From: Pseudoalteromonas piscicida
Lineage (GTDB): Bacteria > Pseudomonadota > Gammaproteobacteria > Enterobacterales > Alteromonadaceae
Assembly (NCBI RefSeq): GCF_000238315.3
Contig: NZ_CP011924.1
Span: forward strand, 3,245,001 to 3,309,000
Reading direction: 5' to 3'
DNA: 64,000 nucleotides
The notes beneath the pieces were generated by a model that had not been told where the DNA came from, searched no databases, and saw nothing but the letters and a program-made list of their open reading frames with translations. The position numbers and the translations under genes were made by a program. Shown in pieces: positions 41,107 to 59,007 of this stretch (its first letter is position 1; each line of letters starts with the position of its first letter).

Positions 41107-42507
41107 GTGTATCTGTCGGTTTGGCAAAGTTGTTTATATGTTTTGCAAGATGAATTGCCATCTCAGCAATTTAGCATGTGGGTAAGACCACTACAGGCAG
41201 AAAGTACTGATGATACGCTAACTATCTATGCGCCGAATCGTTTTGTATTGGATTGGGTACGAGAAAAGTATCTCCACCGCATCAATGAACTACTGATTGA
41301 GATCTGTGGTGATGAAGCACCAGAGTTGCACTTTGATGTAGGCAGCAAACCTGTGTTAGCTGCACAACCAAGTGTATCTAACGAAAAAGCCACAAGTGTA
41401 GGTCATGCGACCGATAACACGTCGATGTTGCAGGGCACTCAGCCAAAGATGGTAGAAAAAGTTGAGCCCGCTCCTAAATCTTCGCACAAGGCTAATATTA
41501 AAGAGAATTACACCTTTGATAACTTTGTAGAAGGTAAATCTAACCAGCTGGCAAAAGCCGCTGCAACGCAAGTTGCAGATAATCCAGGTTCTGCATTCAA
41601 TCCCGTATTTATCTATGGTGGAACTGGTTTAGGTAAGACACACTTATTACATGCCGTGGGCAATGGTATTCTTGAACAAAAACCGGATGCAAAAATTGTT
41701 TATATGCATTCAGAGCGTTTTGTTCAGGACATGGTTAAAGCACTACAAAATAATGCCATTGAAGAATTCAAGCGTTACTACCGTAGCGTTGATGCATTGA
41801 TGATTGATGATATCCAATTCTTTGCAAACAAAGAGCGTTCGCAAGAAGAGTTCTTCCATACTTTTAATGCGCTGCTTGAAGGCAACCAACAAATTATTCT
41901 AACTTCTGACCGTTACCCCAAAGAAATAGAAGGGGTCGAGGACCGACTGAAGTCGCGTTTTGGTTGGGGGTTAACTATTGCTATTGAGCCACCAGAATTA
42001 GAGACTCGCGTTGCTATCTTAATGAAGAAAGCGCAGCAAAGTAATATTAACTTGCCACACGAAGTTGCCTTTTTTATTGCGAAGAAATTACGCTCTAATG
42101 TGCGAGAGTTAGAAGGTGCGTTAAACCGCGTGATAGCTAATGCCAACTTCACTGGTCGTCCAATTTCTATCGATTTTGTTAAAGAAGCGCTACGCGATTT
42201 ATTAGCGCTACAAGACAAACTCGTTACCATCGATAATATCCAGCGCACCGTGGCGGAATATTATCGAATTCGTGTTTCTGACTTATTGTCAAAACGTCGT
42301 AGCCGTTCAGTTGCAAGACCAAGACAAGTTGCCATGGCATTGTCTAAAGAACTGACAAACCACAGCTTACCAGAAATAGGTGATGCATTTGGTGGCCGCG
42401 ACCATACCACCGTGTTACATGCGTGTAGAAAAGTAAAAGCACTTCGTGATGAAAGTCATGAGGTAAAAGAAGATTATCAAAACTTAATTAGAACGCTGTC
42501 TTCTTAA
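41107..42507 (+). CDS. dnaA: Chromosomal replication initiator DnaA
   Basis: 466 residues from the GTG at 41107, which follows GGAG at 6 bp; an in-frame TTG at 41095 overlaps that ribosome site. Domain I ([20 protein letters not shown]), a variable linker to ~145, AAA+ domain with [13 protein letters not shown] and [12 protein letters not shown], and domain IV with [14 protein letters not shown] and [15 protein letters not shown] that reads DnaA boxes. It opens oriC. Leads the dnaA-dnaN-recF-gyrB operon. Confidence 0.98.
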   Translation: MYLSVWQSCLYVLQDELPSQQFSMWVRPLQAESTDDTLTIYAPNRFVLDWVREKYLHRINELLIEICGDEAPELHFDVGSKPVLAAQPSVSNEKATSVGHATDNTSMLQGTQPKMVEKVEPAPKSSHKANIKENYTFDNFVEGKSNQLAKAAATQVADNPGSAFNPVFIYGGTGLGKTHLLHAVGNGILEQKPDAKIVYMHSERFVQDMVKALQNNAIEEFKRYYRSVDALMIDDIQFFANKERSQEEFFHTFNALLEGNQQIILTSDRYPKEIEGVEDRLKSRFGWGLTIAIEPPELETRVAILMKKAQQSNINLPHEVAFFIAKKLRSNVRELEGALNRVIANANFTGRPISIDFVKEALRDLLALQDKLVTIDNIQRTVAEYYRIRVSDLLSKRRSRSVARPRQVAMALSKELTNHSLPEIGDAFGGRDHTTVLHACRKVKALRDESHEVKEDYQNLIRTLSS

Positions 42508-42517
42508 GGGTTAAATG

Positions 42518-43621
42518 ATGCAAATAACGATTCCAAGAGAACTATTTTTAAAGCCACTGGTACAGGTGTCGGGTGCCATTGAGCGCAAACATACACTGCC
42601 TATTTTGTCTAATGTATTGCTAGAAGTGAAAAATGGCGCGTTACATATGACAGGTACAGATTTAGAGATAGAGCTTGTTGCATCTGTTGCCCTTGAAACC
42701 AATGTGCCAGACGCCAAGATCACTTTACCGGCAAAAAAGCTCCTAGATATTTGTAAGAGCTTGCCTGATAACTCGGATTTAGTGCTGAGTAGCCAAGAGC
42801 ATCAATTGCTACTGACTAGCGGTCAAAGTCGCTTTTCTTTGACAACCTTAGCCGCTGAAGACTTCCCTAATCTTGAAGAGTGGGACGGTGAGGTTGAGTT
42901 TGCCATAACGCGTTTAGAGCTTAGAAAATTGCTAGAAGCAACGCATTTCTCTATGGCTAACCAAGACGTACGTTACTATTTAAATGGTATGTCGTTCGAA
43001 GTAGATAATAATGAAATTAAAACGGTAGCCACTGACGGTCACCGTTTGGCAATTGCGCAGCAAAAATTACCTGAGTCATTGCAAACGCAGCGTCAATTGA
43101 TCATTCCTCGTAAGGGCGTGCAAGAGATCATGCGCTTATTGCCTGCGGATGATGAAACTATCACCATTCAATTTGGCGCTAATCATGTGCGCATCATCGA
43201 CAGCGAATTTACTTTCACGAGTAAGCTGGTGGATGGGCGATTCCCTGATTATCGTCGCGTATTACCTCGTGGCGGGGACAAGTTGGTTACCGCAAATCGC
43301 GAATGGCTACGTAGTGCATTTCAGCGTGTGTCTATTCTTTCTAACGAGAAGTTTCGTGGCGTACGATTGAATCTGAGTAATGGACAATTAAAAATTAGTG
43401 CCAATAACCCAGAGCAGGAGCAAGCTGAAGAAATTGTTGAGGTAGGTTACCAAGGCGATGATCTTGAAGTTGGTTTTAACGTTTCTTACTTATTAGACGT
43501 GTTAAATACAATAAAGTCTGAAGATGTACAATTTACGCTTTCTGATGCGAACAGCAGTGCGCTTATTGAAGCCGCTGGTGACGAACATGCAATGTATGTA
43601 GTTATGCCGATGCGTTTATAG
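42518..43621 (+). CDS. dnaN: DNA polymerase III beta clamp
   Basis: 367 residues from the second of two adjacent ATGs (42515/42518), the better spaced from AAGGG. Starts MQITIPRELFLKPLVQVSGA; three clamp domains; ends YVVMPMRL as in other DnaN. Sliding clamp for replication. Starts 10 bp after dnaA. Confidence 0.97.
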   Translation: MQITIPRELFLKPLVQVSGAIERKHTLPILSNVLLEVKNGALHMTGTDLEIELVASVALETNVPDAKITLPAKKLLDICKSLPDNSDLVLSSQEHQLLLTSGQSRFSLTTLAAEDFPNLEEWDGEVEFAITRLELRKLLEATHFSMANQDVRYYLNGMSFEVDNNEIKTVATDGHRLAIAQQKLPESLQTQRQLIIPRKGVQEIMRLLPADDETITIQFGANHVRIIDSEFTFTSKLVDGRFPDYRRVLPRGGDKLVTANREWLRSAFQRVSILSNEKFRGVRLNLSNGQLKISANNPEQEQAEEIVEVGYQGDDLEVGFNVSYLLDVLNTIKSEDVQFTLSDANSSALIEAAGDEHAMYVVMPMRL

Positions 43622-43625
43622 AGTT

Positions 43626-44714
43626 ATGAGTTTAACTCACCTTAGCCTCAATGCGTTTCGAAACATTGAGGCGATGGCGCTTTCACCTAGCAATGCGGTT
43701 AATGTCATTCTCGGTGAAAATGGTAGCGGTAAAACCAGTCTGCTCGAAGCCATTTACTTTCTCTCCAGTGGTAAATCTTTCCGTACCAATCTGCAAAAAT
43801 TAATGATCAAGCATGAGGCTTCTCATTGCGTTGTTCATGCAAAAAAACAACTACATAACTTGTCTATACCGCTTGGCATTAGTAAATATACCAGTGGCGA
43901 AACTAAGCTTCGAATTCAGGGGCAGGCAAGCCGGAAAGTGGCAGAATTAGCACAGGTTTTACCTGTCCAAGTTATTACACCTGAAAGTTATGAACTGTTT
44001 TTTGGTGGTCCAAAAGAGCGTCGTAAGTTTCTTGATTTAGGTGTGTTCCACGTGGAACATCAGTTTTATTCCACATGGAAAATGTTTAATCAGGTGCTCA
44101 AGCAACGTAACGCTTTATTGAAATCTAAACCGAGAGATCTCCAATCCCAGCTAAGTTATTGGGATAAAGAGTTTGTGCGCCTTGCTGAGCAAATAAATAT
44201 GTTTAGAGAGGCTTATATAGGTAGGTTTCAGACGCATTTTTTTGATAAGATAGGGGATATAAGCCCTATAATTAAAGGCCTTGAAATTCGCTTTCAAGCG
44301 GGCTGGAAGGGGGAACTAGCTGAGGTATTAACAAATCAGTTAGAGCGAGATGTAAAACTTGGCTATACAAGTAAAGGGCCGCATAAGGCTGACTTTAACT
44401 TTTATACTCAAGGAAACAGCGTAGAACATATTTTTTCTCGTGGTCAACTCAAGTTATTACTGTATGCACTTAAAGTAATGCAAAACAGTTTGATTGACCA
44501 AGAGAGTAATAAGCAGTCAATTCTGCTTATTGATGATTTACCTTCGGAGCTCAGTGAAGATACTAAGGTGGCGGTATCGCGTTTGTTGGCGCAATGTCAG
44601 TCACAGCTGTTTATCACGGCTATTACTCCAGAAAGTATTGCCGCCGTTATTGAACCAATGGAACGTGAAATTAAAATGTTCCACGTGGAACATGGCAGCT
44701 TAATAACAAAATAA
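43626..44714 (+). CDS. recF: DNA replication and repair protein RecF
   Basis: 362 residues. Walker A GENGSGKTSLLEAIYF near residue 31, signature FSRGQLKLLLYALKV and Walker B SILLIDDLPSEL define this SMC-like ATPase of the RecFOR gap-repair pathway. The coding sequence carries two parS-like palindromes. It ends at gyrB with a 12-bp gap. Confidence 0.97.
   Translation: MSLTHLSLNAFRNIEAMALSPSNAVNVILGENGSGKTSLLEAIYFLSSGKSFRTNLQKLMIKHEASHCVVHAKKQLHNLSIPLGISKYTSGETKLRIQGQASRKVAELAQVLPVQVITPESYELFFGGPKERRKFLDLGVFHVEHQFYSTWKMFNQVLKQRNALLKSKPRDLQSQLSYWDKEFVRLAEQINMFREAYIGRFQTHFFDKIGDISPIIKGLEIRFQAGWKGELAEVLTNQLERDVKLGYTSKGPHKADFNFYTQGNSVEHIFSRGQLKLLLYALKVMQNSLIDQESNKQSILLIDDLPSELSEDTKVAVSRLLAQCQSQLFITAITPESIAAVIEPMEREIKMFHVEHGSLITK
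44044..44059. promoter_or_regulatory. parS: parS-like centromere site 1
   Basis: TGTTCCACGTGGAACA, a perfect 16-bp palindrome equal to the bacterial parS consensus used by ParB in gammaproteobacteria. Inside recF, about 18.5 kb from oriC. Confidence 0.92.
44677..44692. promoter_or_regulatory. parS: parS-like centromere site 2
   Basis: The same perfect palindrome TGTTCCACGTGGAACA near the 3' end of recF, 633 bp from site 1. Both copies encode FHVEH in recF, in the same reading frame. Confidence 0.92.
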
Positions 44715-47144
<2,430 letters not shown>

Positions 47145-47160
47145 ACTCAAACATCTAGTA

Positions 47161-47187
47161 AAAAGGAGGGATTTTCCCTCCTTTTTT
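47161..47187 (+). terminator. Terminator after gyrB
   Basis: GGAGGG / CCCTCC stem with an ATTTT loop and a T6 run, 17 bp beyond the gyrB stop. Confidence 0.92.
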
Positions 47188-47320
47188 TATGCTTTAAAGC
47201 TTAAAACCCTTCTGCGCTCGCGGTATACTGAGCATAATTTTCAATCATTGAATCTAGCGTGAGCGCCAAATTACTGAAGGCGTTTACATACGATAAGTAC
47301 CAGATAAAAATAAGCCAACT

Positions 47321-48223
47321 ATGCAAAAATACGATATCAAAACCTTCCAAGGTTTGATCCTGGCTTTACAGGATTACTGGGCGCAGCAAGGCTGTGTTGT
47401 AGCTCAACCTTTAGATATGGAAGTTGGTGCGGGTACATTCCACCCGATGACCTTCCTTAAGTCCATTGGTCCTGAGCCAATGTCGAGCGCATACGTACAA
47501 CCTTGTCGCCGCCCGACGGATGGTCGTTATGGTGAAAACCCTAACCGTCTTCAGCATTACTACCAATTCCAAGTTGTATTGAAGCCATCGCCTGAGAATA
47601 TTCAGGAGCTCTACCTAGGCTCTCTAGAAGCGTTGGGCATTGATACATTAACGCACGAAGTGCGCTTTGTTGAAGATAACTGGGAGTCACCAACGCTAGG
47701 TGCTTGGGGATTAGGTTGGGAAGTATGGTTGAATGGCATGGAAGTGACTCAGTTTACTTACTTCCAGCAAGTTGGCGGTATTGAATGCTCACCGGTAACG
47801 GGTGAAATTACGTATGGTTTAGAGCGCCTTGCGATGTATATACAAGGTGTAGATAGCATTTATGATCTCGTTTGGACTGATGGTCCAATGGGGCGCGTAA
47901 CTTACGGTGACGTGTTCATGCAAAACGAGATCGAACAGTCGACATATAACTTTGAATATGCGGATGTAGAGGCATTATTTAAGCAGTTTGACCAGTGTGA
48001 AAAAGAAAGCGAAAAGCTAATCGAAGCAGGGCTTCCTTTACCAGCTTATGAGCAGGTAATGAAGGCATCTCATGCATTTAACCTGTTAGACGCACGTCAT
48101 GCTATCTCAGTAACTGAGCGTCAGCGCTATATATTAAGAGTTCGTGCTTTATCAAAAGCCTGTGCACAGGCTTACTATGACGCACGTGAAGCACTTGGCT
48201 TCCCGCTTTGTAAGGATAAATAA
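47321..48223 (+). CDS. glyQ: Glycyl-tRNA synthetase alpha chain
   Basis: 300 residues. Class II motifs: [39 protein letters not shown] and [16 protein letters not shown] [15 protein letters not shown]. The alpha subunit makes glycyl-adenylate. Its stop overlaps the glyS start (TAATG). Confidence 0.98.
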   Translation: MQKYDIKTFQGLILALQDYWAQQGCVVAQPLDMEVGAGTFHPMTFLKSIGPEPMSSAYVQPCRRPTDGRYGENPNRLQHYYQFQVVLKPSPENIQELYLGSLEALGIDTLTHEVRFVEDNWESPTLGAWGLGWEVWLNGMEVTQFTYFQQVGGIECSPVTGEITYGLERLAMYIQGVDSIYDLVWTDGPMGRVTYGDVFMQNEIEQSTYNFEYADVEALFKQFDQCEKESEKLIEAGLPLPAYEQVMKASHAFNLLDARHAISVTERQRYILRVRALSKACAQAYYDAREALGFPLCKDK

Positions 48224-50292
48224 TGTCGACTGAAAACTTACTCGTAGAAATTGGTACTGAAGAGCTACCACCAAAGGCGTTACGCAACCTTGCTGAGTCA
48301 TTCGCAGAAAATACTAGGCAAGAACTTGAAGCATTAGAGCTTAGCCATGAAGGCGTGAGCTGGTATGCATCACCTCGTCGCTTAGGCATTCAAGTTAAAG
48401 CATTACAAACGCAACAAGCCGATAAAGTGGTTGAAAAGCGTGGTCCAGCTATTCAGGCGGCATTTGACGCCGATGGTAACGCGACTAAAGCGGCGCTAGG
48501 TTGGGCTCGTGGTTGTGGTATTGATATTAATGATGCTGAGCGTTTAGAAACTGACAAGGGTACTTGGCTGCTACACAAAGCGAAAGTAGAGGGGCAACAG
48601 ACCTTAGCGTTACTAAGCGATGTGATCAACAAAGCACTGGCTAAGTTACCTATTCCAAAGCCGATGCGCTGGGGTGCGAACAAGACGCAATTTATCCGTC
48701 CTGTGCATACCGTAGCTGCACTACTTGGTAGTCAACAAGTTGAAGGTGAAGTGCTAGGTAAAGCTATTAGCAATGAGCTGCAAGGACATCGTTTCCATCA
48801 CCCAGAGCGTGTTCGTGTTGAACATGCTGATGATAGTCATGCAGTGCTAAAAGGTGCATACGTTATTGCGGATTACGAAGCACGTAAAGCGTTAATTCGT
48901 AGTCAGATTGAAGCTGAAGCTGAAAAGCTCGGCGCGCAAGTAGCGATGGATGAAGATCTTCTTGAAGAGGTTACATCACTAGTCGAGTGGCCAGTAACTT
49001 TAGTTGCTTCGTTTGAAGAAGCTTTCTTGCAAGTGCCTGATGAAGCACTTATCTACACCATGAAAGACGACCAAAAGTACTTTCCACTGTTAGATAAGCA
49101 AGGCAACTTGATCAACAAGTTCCTGTTTGTTTCTAACATTGAAAGTAAAGATCCAAGGGTGGTGATCTCGGGTAACGAGAAAGTGGTTCGCCCGCGTCTG
49201 GCAGATGCTCAGTTCTTCTTTGAAACGGATAAGAAGAAAACGCTCGAAAGCCGTCTTGAGTCACTTGATTCAGTGTTATTTCAGAAGCAGCTTGGCACAC
49301 TAAAAGACAAGTCAGAGCGTATCTCGGCACTCGCTGGTTTTATTGCGGAGCAGCTTGGTGCTGATAAGGCACTAGCAGAGCGTGCGGGTTTACTAAGTAA
49401 AACCGATTTAATGACTGAAATGGTCATGGAATTTACTGACGTTCAGGGCGTGATGGGTATGCATTACGCGCGCATTGATGGCGAAGCGGAAGAAGTCGCG
49501 CTAGCACAAAATGAGCAATATATGCCGCGTTTTGCTGGTGATAATCTACCGTCTAACCCAATCAGTTTTGCTGTGGCGCTTGCGGATAAGTTTGATACTT
49601 TGGTTGGCATTTTTGGTATCGGCCAAACACCAAAAGGCGATAAAGACCCGTTTGCACTGCGTCGTGCTGCCATTGGCGCATTGCGTATTATGGTAGAAAA
49701 AGAACTACCATTAGATATTCAGGATATCGTTGCCAAAGCAATGACGTTATTCGGTGATAAGCTAAGCAATGCAAATGTTGCCGATGAAGTGGTTGAGTTT
49801 ATGTTAGGTCGTTTCCGTGCCTGGTACCAAGATGAAGGTATCAGCGTGGATGTGATCCAAGCAGTACTTGCAAGACGTCCAACGAGCCCAGTTGATTTTG
49901 ATCGCCGAGTAAAAGCGGTTAGTCACTTTAGAACGTTGGCGGAAGCTGAAGCGTTAGCTGCTGCCAATAAGCGTGTAAACAACATTTTAGCGAAGAATAA
50001 CGTCGCGTCAGAAGCTGCGGTGGAGAGCTCACTCCTTCAAGAGGAAGCTGAACAAACATTGGCTGCACAAGTTGCTGCGTTAACTGCTGAGCTTGCACCT
50101 GTTTACGCTGAAGGTGATTATCAAACTGCACTGACGTGTTTAGCAAGTTTACGTGAAGCAGTAGATAACTTCTTTGATAATGTTATGGTAATGGCGGACG
50201 ATGAAGCGGTTAAGGCCAATCGTTTAGCACTACTTGGTCAGTTAAGTAAGTTATTCCTTAATACTGCAGATATTTCAGTGTTACAAAATTAA
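48223..50292 (+). CDS. glyS: Glycyl-tRNA synthetase beta chain
   Basis: 689 residues, as in E. coli. Starts [20 protein letters not shown]; contains TKTQFIRP-like [17 protein letters not shown], the HD-like central region and a C-terminal anticodon-binding helical domain. Forms an alpha2beta2 enzyme with GlyQ, translationally coupled. Confidence 0.98.
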   Translation: MSTENLLVEIGTEELPPKALRNLAESFAENTRQELEALELSHEGVSWYASPRRLGIQVKALQTQQADKVVEKRGPAIQAAFDADGNATKAALGWARGCGIDINDAERLETDKGTWLLHKAKVEGQQTLALLSDVINKALAKLPIPKPMRWGANKTQFIRPVHTVAALLGSQQVEGEVLGKAISNELQGHRFHHPERVRVEHADDSHAVLKGAYVIADYEARKALIRSQIEAEAEKLGAQVAMDEDLLEEVTSLVEWPVTLVASFEEAFLQVPDEALIYTMKDDQKYFPLLDKQGNLINKFLFVSNIESKDPRVVISGNEKVVRPRLADAQFFFETDKKKTLESRLESLDSVLFQKQLGTLKDKSERISALAGFIAEQLGADKALAERAGLLSKTDLMTEMVMEFTDVQGVMGMHYARIDGEAEEVALAQNEQYMPRFAGDNLPSNPISFAVALADKFDTLVGIFGIGQTPKGDKDPFALRRAAIGALRIMVEKELPLDIQDIVAKAMTLFGDKLSNANVADEVVEFMLGRFRAWYQDEGISVDVIQAVLARRPTSPVDFDRRVKAVSHFRTLAEAEALAAANKRVNNILAKNNVASEAAVESSLLQEEAEQTLAAQVAALTAELAPVYAEGDYQTALTCLASLREAVDNFFDNVMVMADDEAVKANRLALLGQLSKLFLNTADISVLQN

Positions 50293-50302
50293 TTGCTGAT
50301 AC

Positions 50303-50327
50303 AAAAGCCAGCAACTGCTGGCTTTTT
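50303..50327 (+). terminator. Terminator after glyS
   Basis: AAAAGCCAGC-AACT-GCTGGCTTTTT hairpin, 11 bp after the glyS stop. Confidence 0.88.
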
Positions 50328-50363
50328 GCTGATTGGTAAAAGCAAGTAAAAGGCAGTCTAGCT

Positions 50364-50810
50364 ATGATTAAAAAACAAGGGGCAATGGCGATTGCGCTAT
50401 TAGCACTTACCGCTTGTAGTAGTAACTTTCAATTGCCAACGACTTCAACTTCACCGGTTGTTGCCGGTGAGTTGGATAAGACAATGTATCTACGCGGTGA
50501 CTTCACTCTGTGGGATGCCGAACCTCAGTATCGCCTAGAAGAAACACAACCGGGGATCTACGCAACAAAAGCAAGATTCATGAGCCCGGGTAAAGTGTAT
50601 GAATTTAAAATTGCTGATGAGCAGTGGAGTGAAGGCTACAACTGTGGCTATAAGAGTGAAGGGCAGTTAACGCTAGGGCAACCGCTGGTCGCGGATTGTA
50701 ACACGGTGTATAACTACTTTAGCTTCAAGCCAAGTAAAAAAGGCTGGTACGAAATCCGCTTAGATTATCGTAATCCTCGTTCACCAAAGGTGGTGATTGT
50801 AAAATCTTAA
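50364..50810 (+). CDS. Small lipoprotein with a carbohydrate-binding-like beta fold
   Basis: 148 residues. Lipobox LLALTACSS (Cys18) after a short hydrophobic signal. The mature part has MYLRGDFTLWDAEPQYRL, KARFMSPGKVYEFKIADEQW and WYEIRLDYRNPRSPKVVIV, a pattern like starch-binding or pullulanase-associated beta-sandwich modules that begin with a RGxFNxW-type strand. Substrate binding is not shown. It has its own terminator and no operon partner. Confidence 0.75.
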   Translation: MIKKQGAMAIALLALTACSSNFQLPTTSTSPVVAGELDKTMYLRGDFTLWDAEPQYRLEETQPGIYATKARFMSPGKVYEFKIADEQWSEGYNCGYKSEGQLTLGQPLVADCNTVYNYFSFKPSKKGWYEIRLDYRNPRSPKVVIVKS

Positions 50811-50834
50811 AAAAGCGGCAGATGCCGCTTTTTT
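50809..50834 (+). terminator. Terminator after the lipoprotein gene
   Basis: AAAAAAGCGGCA-GA-TGCCGCTTTTTT, a strong hairpin that overlaps the stop codon and also faces tusA on the other strand. Confidence 0.9.
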
Positions 50835-50878
50835 ATTGTCTATGACTCACGAGCTCAAACAGAGTGTTAAAGAGGAGA

Positions 50879-51118
50879 TCACTGACCTTTCTTAATCACA
50901 TACTTGTAGGGAGATTCGGCCACTGCTTTGGCAACCAAAGTGTGATCCATAAATTCACAGAAGCTCGGAATGTCTCTTGTTGTTGATGGATCATCTGCGA
51001 TAACTAACAACGTCTCACCTAAGTTCATCCGTCTTACCATGCCTCTAATCATCATTACTGGCTCCGGACAACGTAAGCCTACTGCATCTAAGGTATGGTC
51101 GGTATTATCAAAACTCAT
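50879..51118 (-). CDS. tusA: Sulfur carrier protein TusA
   Basis: 79 residues. The active Cys lies in [20 protein letters not shown] (CPEP motif), followed by the family's [17 protein letters not shown]. It relays sulfur from IscS towards 2-thiouridine of tRNA and other acceptors. Length as in E. coli TusA. Confidence 0.96.
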   Translation of the reverse strand: MSFDNTDHTLDAVGLRCPEPVMMIRGMVRRMNLGETLLVIADDPSTTRDIPSFCEFMDHTLVAKAVAESPYKYVIKKGQ

Positions 51119-51247
51119 TGTGGTTGGCCTTGTTAGTTACGTTGCGAGTGACGAAAACGCTATTTTAACCGCATGTTGTAAGTAAGCTCAAGTTTGGATA
51201 ATCATGCCTTAGCCAACCGAGGTGAGGTAAATGCAGGTAATAAAAAA

Positions 51248-51272
51248 GGCAAAACAGCTGTGTTGTTTTGCC
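51248..51272 (-). terminator. Terminator of the fadBA operon
   Basis: GGCAAAACA / TGTTTTGCC arms; on the minus strand a T6 run follows (the AAAAAA just left of it on the plus strand). It lies about 65 bp past the fadA stop. Confidence 0.85.
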
Positions 51273-51338
51273 TTGGTCACCAAGTTGAAGTTGTGTGCTG
51301 GTATTGTCTTATAAAAGCCCAGTACCAGCTGGTTGGAA

Positions 51339-54672
<3,334 letters not shown>

Positions 54673-54692
54673 ACATGTTCTCCCGTGCTTTA

Positions 54693-54709
54693 CACTGGTA
54701 CGATGAGTT
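54693..54709. promoter_or_regulatory. FadR-like operator upstream of fadB
   Basis: CACTGGTACGATGAGTT (written on the plus strand) shares CTGGTACGA and 12 of 17 positions with the known E. coli fadB operator ATCTGGTACGACCAGAT. It is 21 bp before the fadB start, where a bound repressor would block transcription or elongation. The rest of the 54673-54952 gap shows no gene. Confidence 0.5.
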
Positions 54710-54952
54710 GTAATTTCAATCAGTGTGGATCCTTTGGCGGCAAATTGCAATGAAAAATTTACCGCACATTTACTGAAATACCTGAGTCGGTTTGCTATGG
54801 TGGCTTAACGCACCTCGCATTTAGTGTCATTTATGAGCATGCTCGCAAGTGACAAGCCGAGTTTTGGTCTTCAGCGCCATCTTTAGATAAGCATAATTTG
54901 GCTGTATTTCAATTTAGGTGTGTATTCTTTTGGCAGATAAAAAAGGGTTTGC

Positions 54953-56842
54953 ATGACATATTGGTTACCCCGCTTAGCTGCAGGCAGCTTATGTATGGTG
55001 AGCTGGCTCTGTGCAGCCGATAGCACTCACGACGAATTTAAAGAGGCTGAGCGTGTCGCTTGGTCTGGTAATTATAGTAATTTTAAAGCTGCAACAGCGC
55101 AGCTCGATCACCCACTTAAGCCGTACGTTGAAAAGGCGTTTTATGAACGTCATCCTAAGCTCAAGTACCAGCAAGAAATTCAGCACTTTTTAACGGTATA
55201 CGAACACACCCCATTAGAATGGCCAGTACGCTCTGCTTGGCTCGATTATTTAAAGCGTCATGAAAAGAAAGCACGATTCATCGAGTTTTATCGTGAGACC
55301 AGCGATATTGAACTCAAGTGTACGTATTTAGCGTATCAGTTGGACTTAGGCGCGCCAAAAAAAGCCATTCTTGATCAGGTAACCGATATTTGGACGGTGG
55401 GAAAGTCTCAGCCTAAAGCCTGTGATGGCCTTTTTAGCCAATGGCAAAAGGCGGGGTATAGAACGCCTGAACGTGTCTGGCAACGTATTTCCAGTGCCGC
55501 GCAATCAGGTCAAACGTCACTGCTAGATTATCTTGAGAAGCTGTTACCAAAAAATGAGGCGTATCTTGCCGAGCTTTATAAAAAGGTTCGCCAAGATCCG
55601 AGTGCGGCTGCTGGGCTTTATCGGTTTAGTAAACGTACTGAAAAAGAAGCCGAAATTGCGGTATATGGTGTAAGACGCCTAGTTTGGCGCGATCCTGATT
55701 TAGCGCTGCGTGCCTGGCAGAAGATGCAGGATATGTTTACCTTTACCCAGCAGCAAAAGGATAGCGTTGCTTATCGTTTTGCTCTGGCACTTGCGTCTAA
55801 AGGCCATGAAGACGCACGGTTTTGGCTAAATAAAGTGCCCAAATCGCTGCAGGACAAAAAGCTACTCCAGTGGCTGATGAGTAACATGCTGAAAGAGCAA
55901 GATTGGGAAGGGATCTCGGCCTTATTCGTGGGTCACGAGCAGCTTAGCAATGGTCAACAATACTGGCTTGCATATAGCCTCGCGAAGCGTAGCGAATTGG
56001 CGAAGGCTAACGAGATTTGGCAGCAATTAGCACAAGAGCGTGATTACTACGGCTTTTTGGCTGCTGCCCGGTTGGGATTACCTGTCTCACTAAATGAAGA
56101 GCCGTTAAATGTTGACCCCAGCATTGTAGAAAGGGTATCTCATGCGCCTGGTTTTAAGCGAGCAAAGGCTTTATACGAGCTGGAAAGGTATACTCAAGCA
56201 CGCCGAGAGTGGAACTACCTTACTAATACTTCAAGCAAAGAGGAAAAGCTTGCAGCATCCATATTGGCTGCTGAGTTTGATTGGTACGACAGCACTATTT
56301 TTACTCTTGCTCAGATCAAAGCTTGGGATTACGTTGATTTGCGTTTCCCGATGGCGTTTAAAGATCTGTTCACTAAATATAGTGAACGTAATCGAGTCGA
56401 TGTCGCATGGAGCATTGCGATTGCTCGTCGGGAAAGCTCTTTCGCTCCGGATGCTCGCTCGAGTGCGGATGCTCACGGTTTAATGCAGCTGCTGCCAAGC
56501 ACCGCAAAATATGTTAATAACCGCAAGCGCGTGGCAAAAAATCGCCTCTATCATCCGGCCACAAACATTCGCTTGGGGACCAGTTATTTAGAGTATTTGA
56601 AGCGTAAAAATGCCGGAAATGAGATTTTGGCGACAGCATCGTACAACGCGGGTTATCATAGAATTAAGCGTTGGCTGCCGTCAGAGGCCATGCCTGCAGA
56701 GCTTTGGATTGAGCTGATCCCGTATCGAGAAACACGTGACTACGTGAAAAATGTGATGGCATATCGACAGGTTTACCATACCCGTCTTGGTCGTGATGGC
56801 AACATATTGGCAAGTATCTTGGATATGAAAATTGTGAAATAA
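54953..56842 (+). CDS. slt: Soluble lytic murein transglycosylase
   Basis: 629 residues. Signal peptide (LPRLAAGSLCMVSWLCAA), a long ring of helical repeats (~25-460) and the C-terminal goose-lysozyme-like domain with the catalytic Glu in ARRESSFAPDARSSADA and HGLMQLLPSTAKYV, TNIRLGTSYLEYL, TASYNAGYHRIKRW. It cleaves peptidoglycan with 1,6-anhydro ends. Divergent from fadB. Confidence 0.95.
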   Translation: MTYWLPRLAAGSLCMVSWLCAADSTHDEFKEAERVAWSGNYSNFKAATAQLDHPLKPYVEKAFYERHPKLKYQQEIQHFLTVYEHTPLEWPVRSAWLDYLKRHEKKARFIEFYRETSDIELKCTYLAYQLDLGAPKKAILDQVTDIWTVGKSQPKACDGLFSQWQKAGYRTPERVWQRISSAAQSGQTSLLDYLEKLLPKNEAYLAELYKKVRQDPSAAAGLYRFSKRTEKEAEIAVYGVRRLVWRDPDLALRAWQKMQDMFTFTQQQKDSVAYRFALALASKGHEDARFWLNKVPKSLQDKKLLQWLMSNMLKEQDWEGISALFVGHEQLSNGQQYWLAYSLAKRSELAKANEIWQQLAQERDYYGFLAAARLGLPVSLNEEPLNVDPSIVERVSHAPGFKRAKALYELERYTQARREWNYLTNTSSKEEKLAASILAAEFDWYDSTIFTLAQIKAWDYVDLRFPMAFKDLFTKYSERNRVDVAWSIAIARRESSFAPDARSSADAHGLMQLLPSTAKYVNNRKRVAKNRLYHPATNIRLGTSYLEYLKRKNAGNEILATASYNAGYHRIKRWLPSEAMPAELWIELIPYRETRDYVKNVMAYRQVYHTRLGRDGNILASILDMKIVK

Positions 56843-56915
56843 CCGCACATGGCTGGTGCTTAGACTCAGTTCGTCGTTTTTAGGTAGCAGCTATGATAGA
56901 CTCGATAGTATGTGA

Positions 56916-58259
<1,344 letters not shown>

Positions 58260-58326
58260 GCTGACTTCTAGCGCTAAAAGTAAGTATATTTGGGGGCCGA
58301 TTGGCTCCCTTTTAGTTTGGAACATT

Positions 58327-58944
58327 ATGTCTGAATATTTCATTCCGAGTGGATCACTGAGTCATCATGAGGAAATTAAGAAAAGCACGTTTATCGTGCA
58401 TTTGGCCCACACGCCAACCATCGAAGATGCTAAAGCGTTTATTAAACAGATTAATGACGCGTATCCCGATGCAAGACACAATTGTTGGGCACACATCGCT
58501 GGGCCCCCAGGTGGCAGCCATGTATTAGGGTTTTCTGATGATGGAGAGCCTAACGGGACGGCTGGTAAGCCAATGCTCAATGTGCTGATGGGATCAGGGA
58601 TTGGTGAGATCACTGCGGTGACGACGCGTTATTTCGGTGGTATTAAGCTCGGCACTGGGGGATTGGTCAGAGCCTATGGTGGTACGCTTAATAACGCGCT
58701 AGCACAGCTAAGCACGACTAAAAAGGTACCGGCTTCTATTATTGTTGGCCACAGTGATTACCATCTTCAAGGTGTGATAGAGCAGCTATTACAAAGTCAG
58801 TTTACAGTGCTAAATTTAGATAAAGAATACGCTGCTAATATTACCTGGAAAATAGCAGTAGATAGTCGTGAAACACAACAAATCATTGATGCTATTTATG
58901 AATTAACCAATGATGTTGTATTATTTAAGCAACTCAAGGAGTAG
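58327..58944 (+). CDS. yigZ: YigZ/IMPACT family protein
   Basis: 205 residues. The UPF0029 N-terminal domain has KKSTFIVHLAHTPT, ARHNCWAHIAG and FSDDGEPNGTAGKPMLNVL, then TRYFGGIKLGTGGLVRAYGG; a smaller C-terminal domain follows. Molecular function is not settled. 67 bp after pepQ. Confidence 0.95.
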   Translation: MSEYFIPSGSLSHHEEIKKSTFIVHLAHTPTIEDAKAFIKQINDAYPDARHNCWAHIAGPPGGSHVLGFSDDGEPNGTAGKPMLNVLMGSGIGEITAVTTRYFGGIKLGTGGLVRAYGGTLNNALAQLSTTKKVPASIIVGHSDYHLQGVIEQLLQSQFTVLNLDKEYAANITWKIAVDSRETQQIIDAIYELTNDVVLFKQLKE

Positions 58945-59007
58945 GCTCTACTTCTTTACATTCACTAATTAACCTCTGGTTAAATAACAAAAAGCGCAGC
59001 GTACAAA

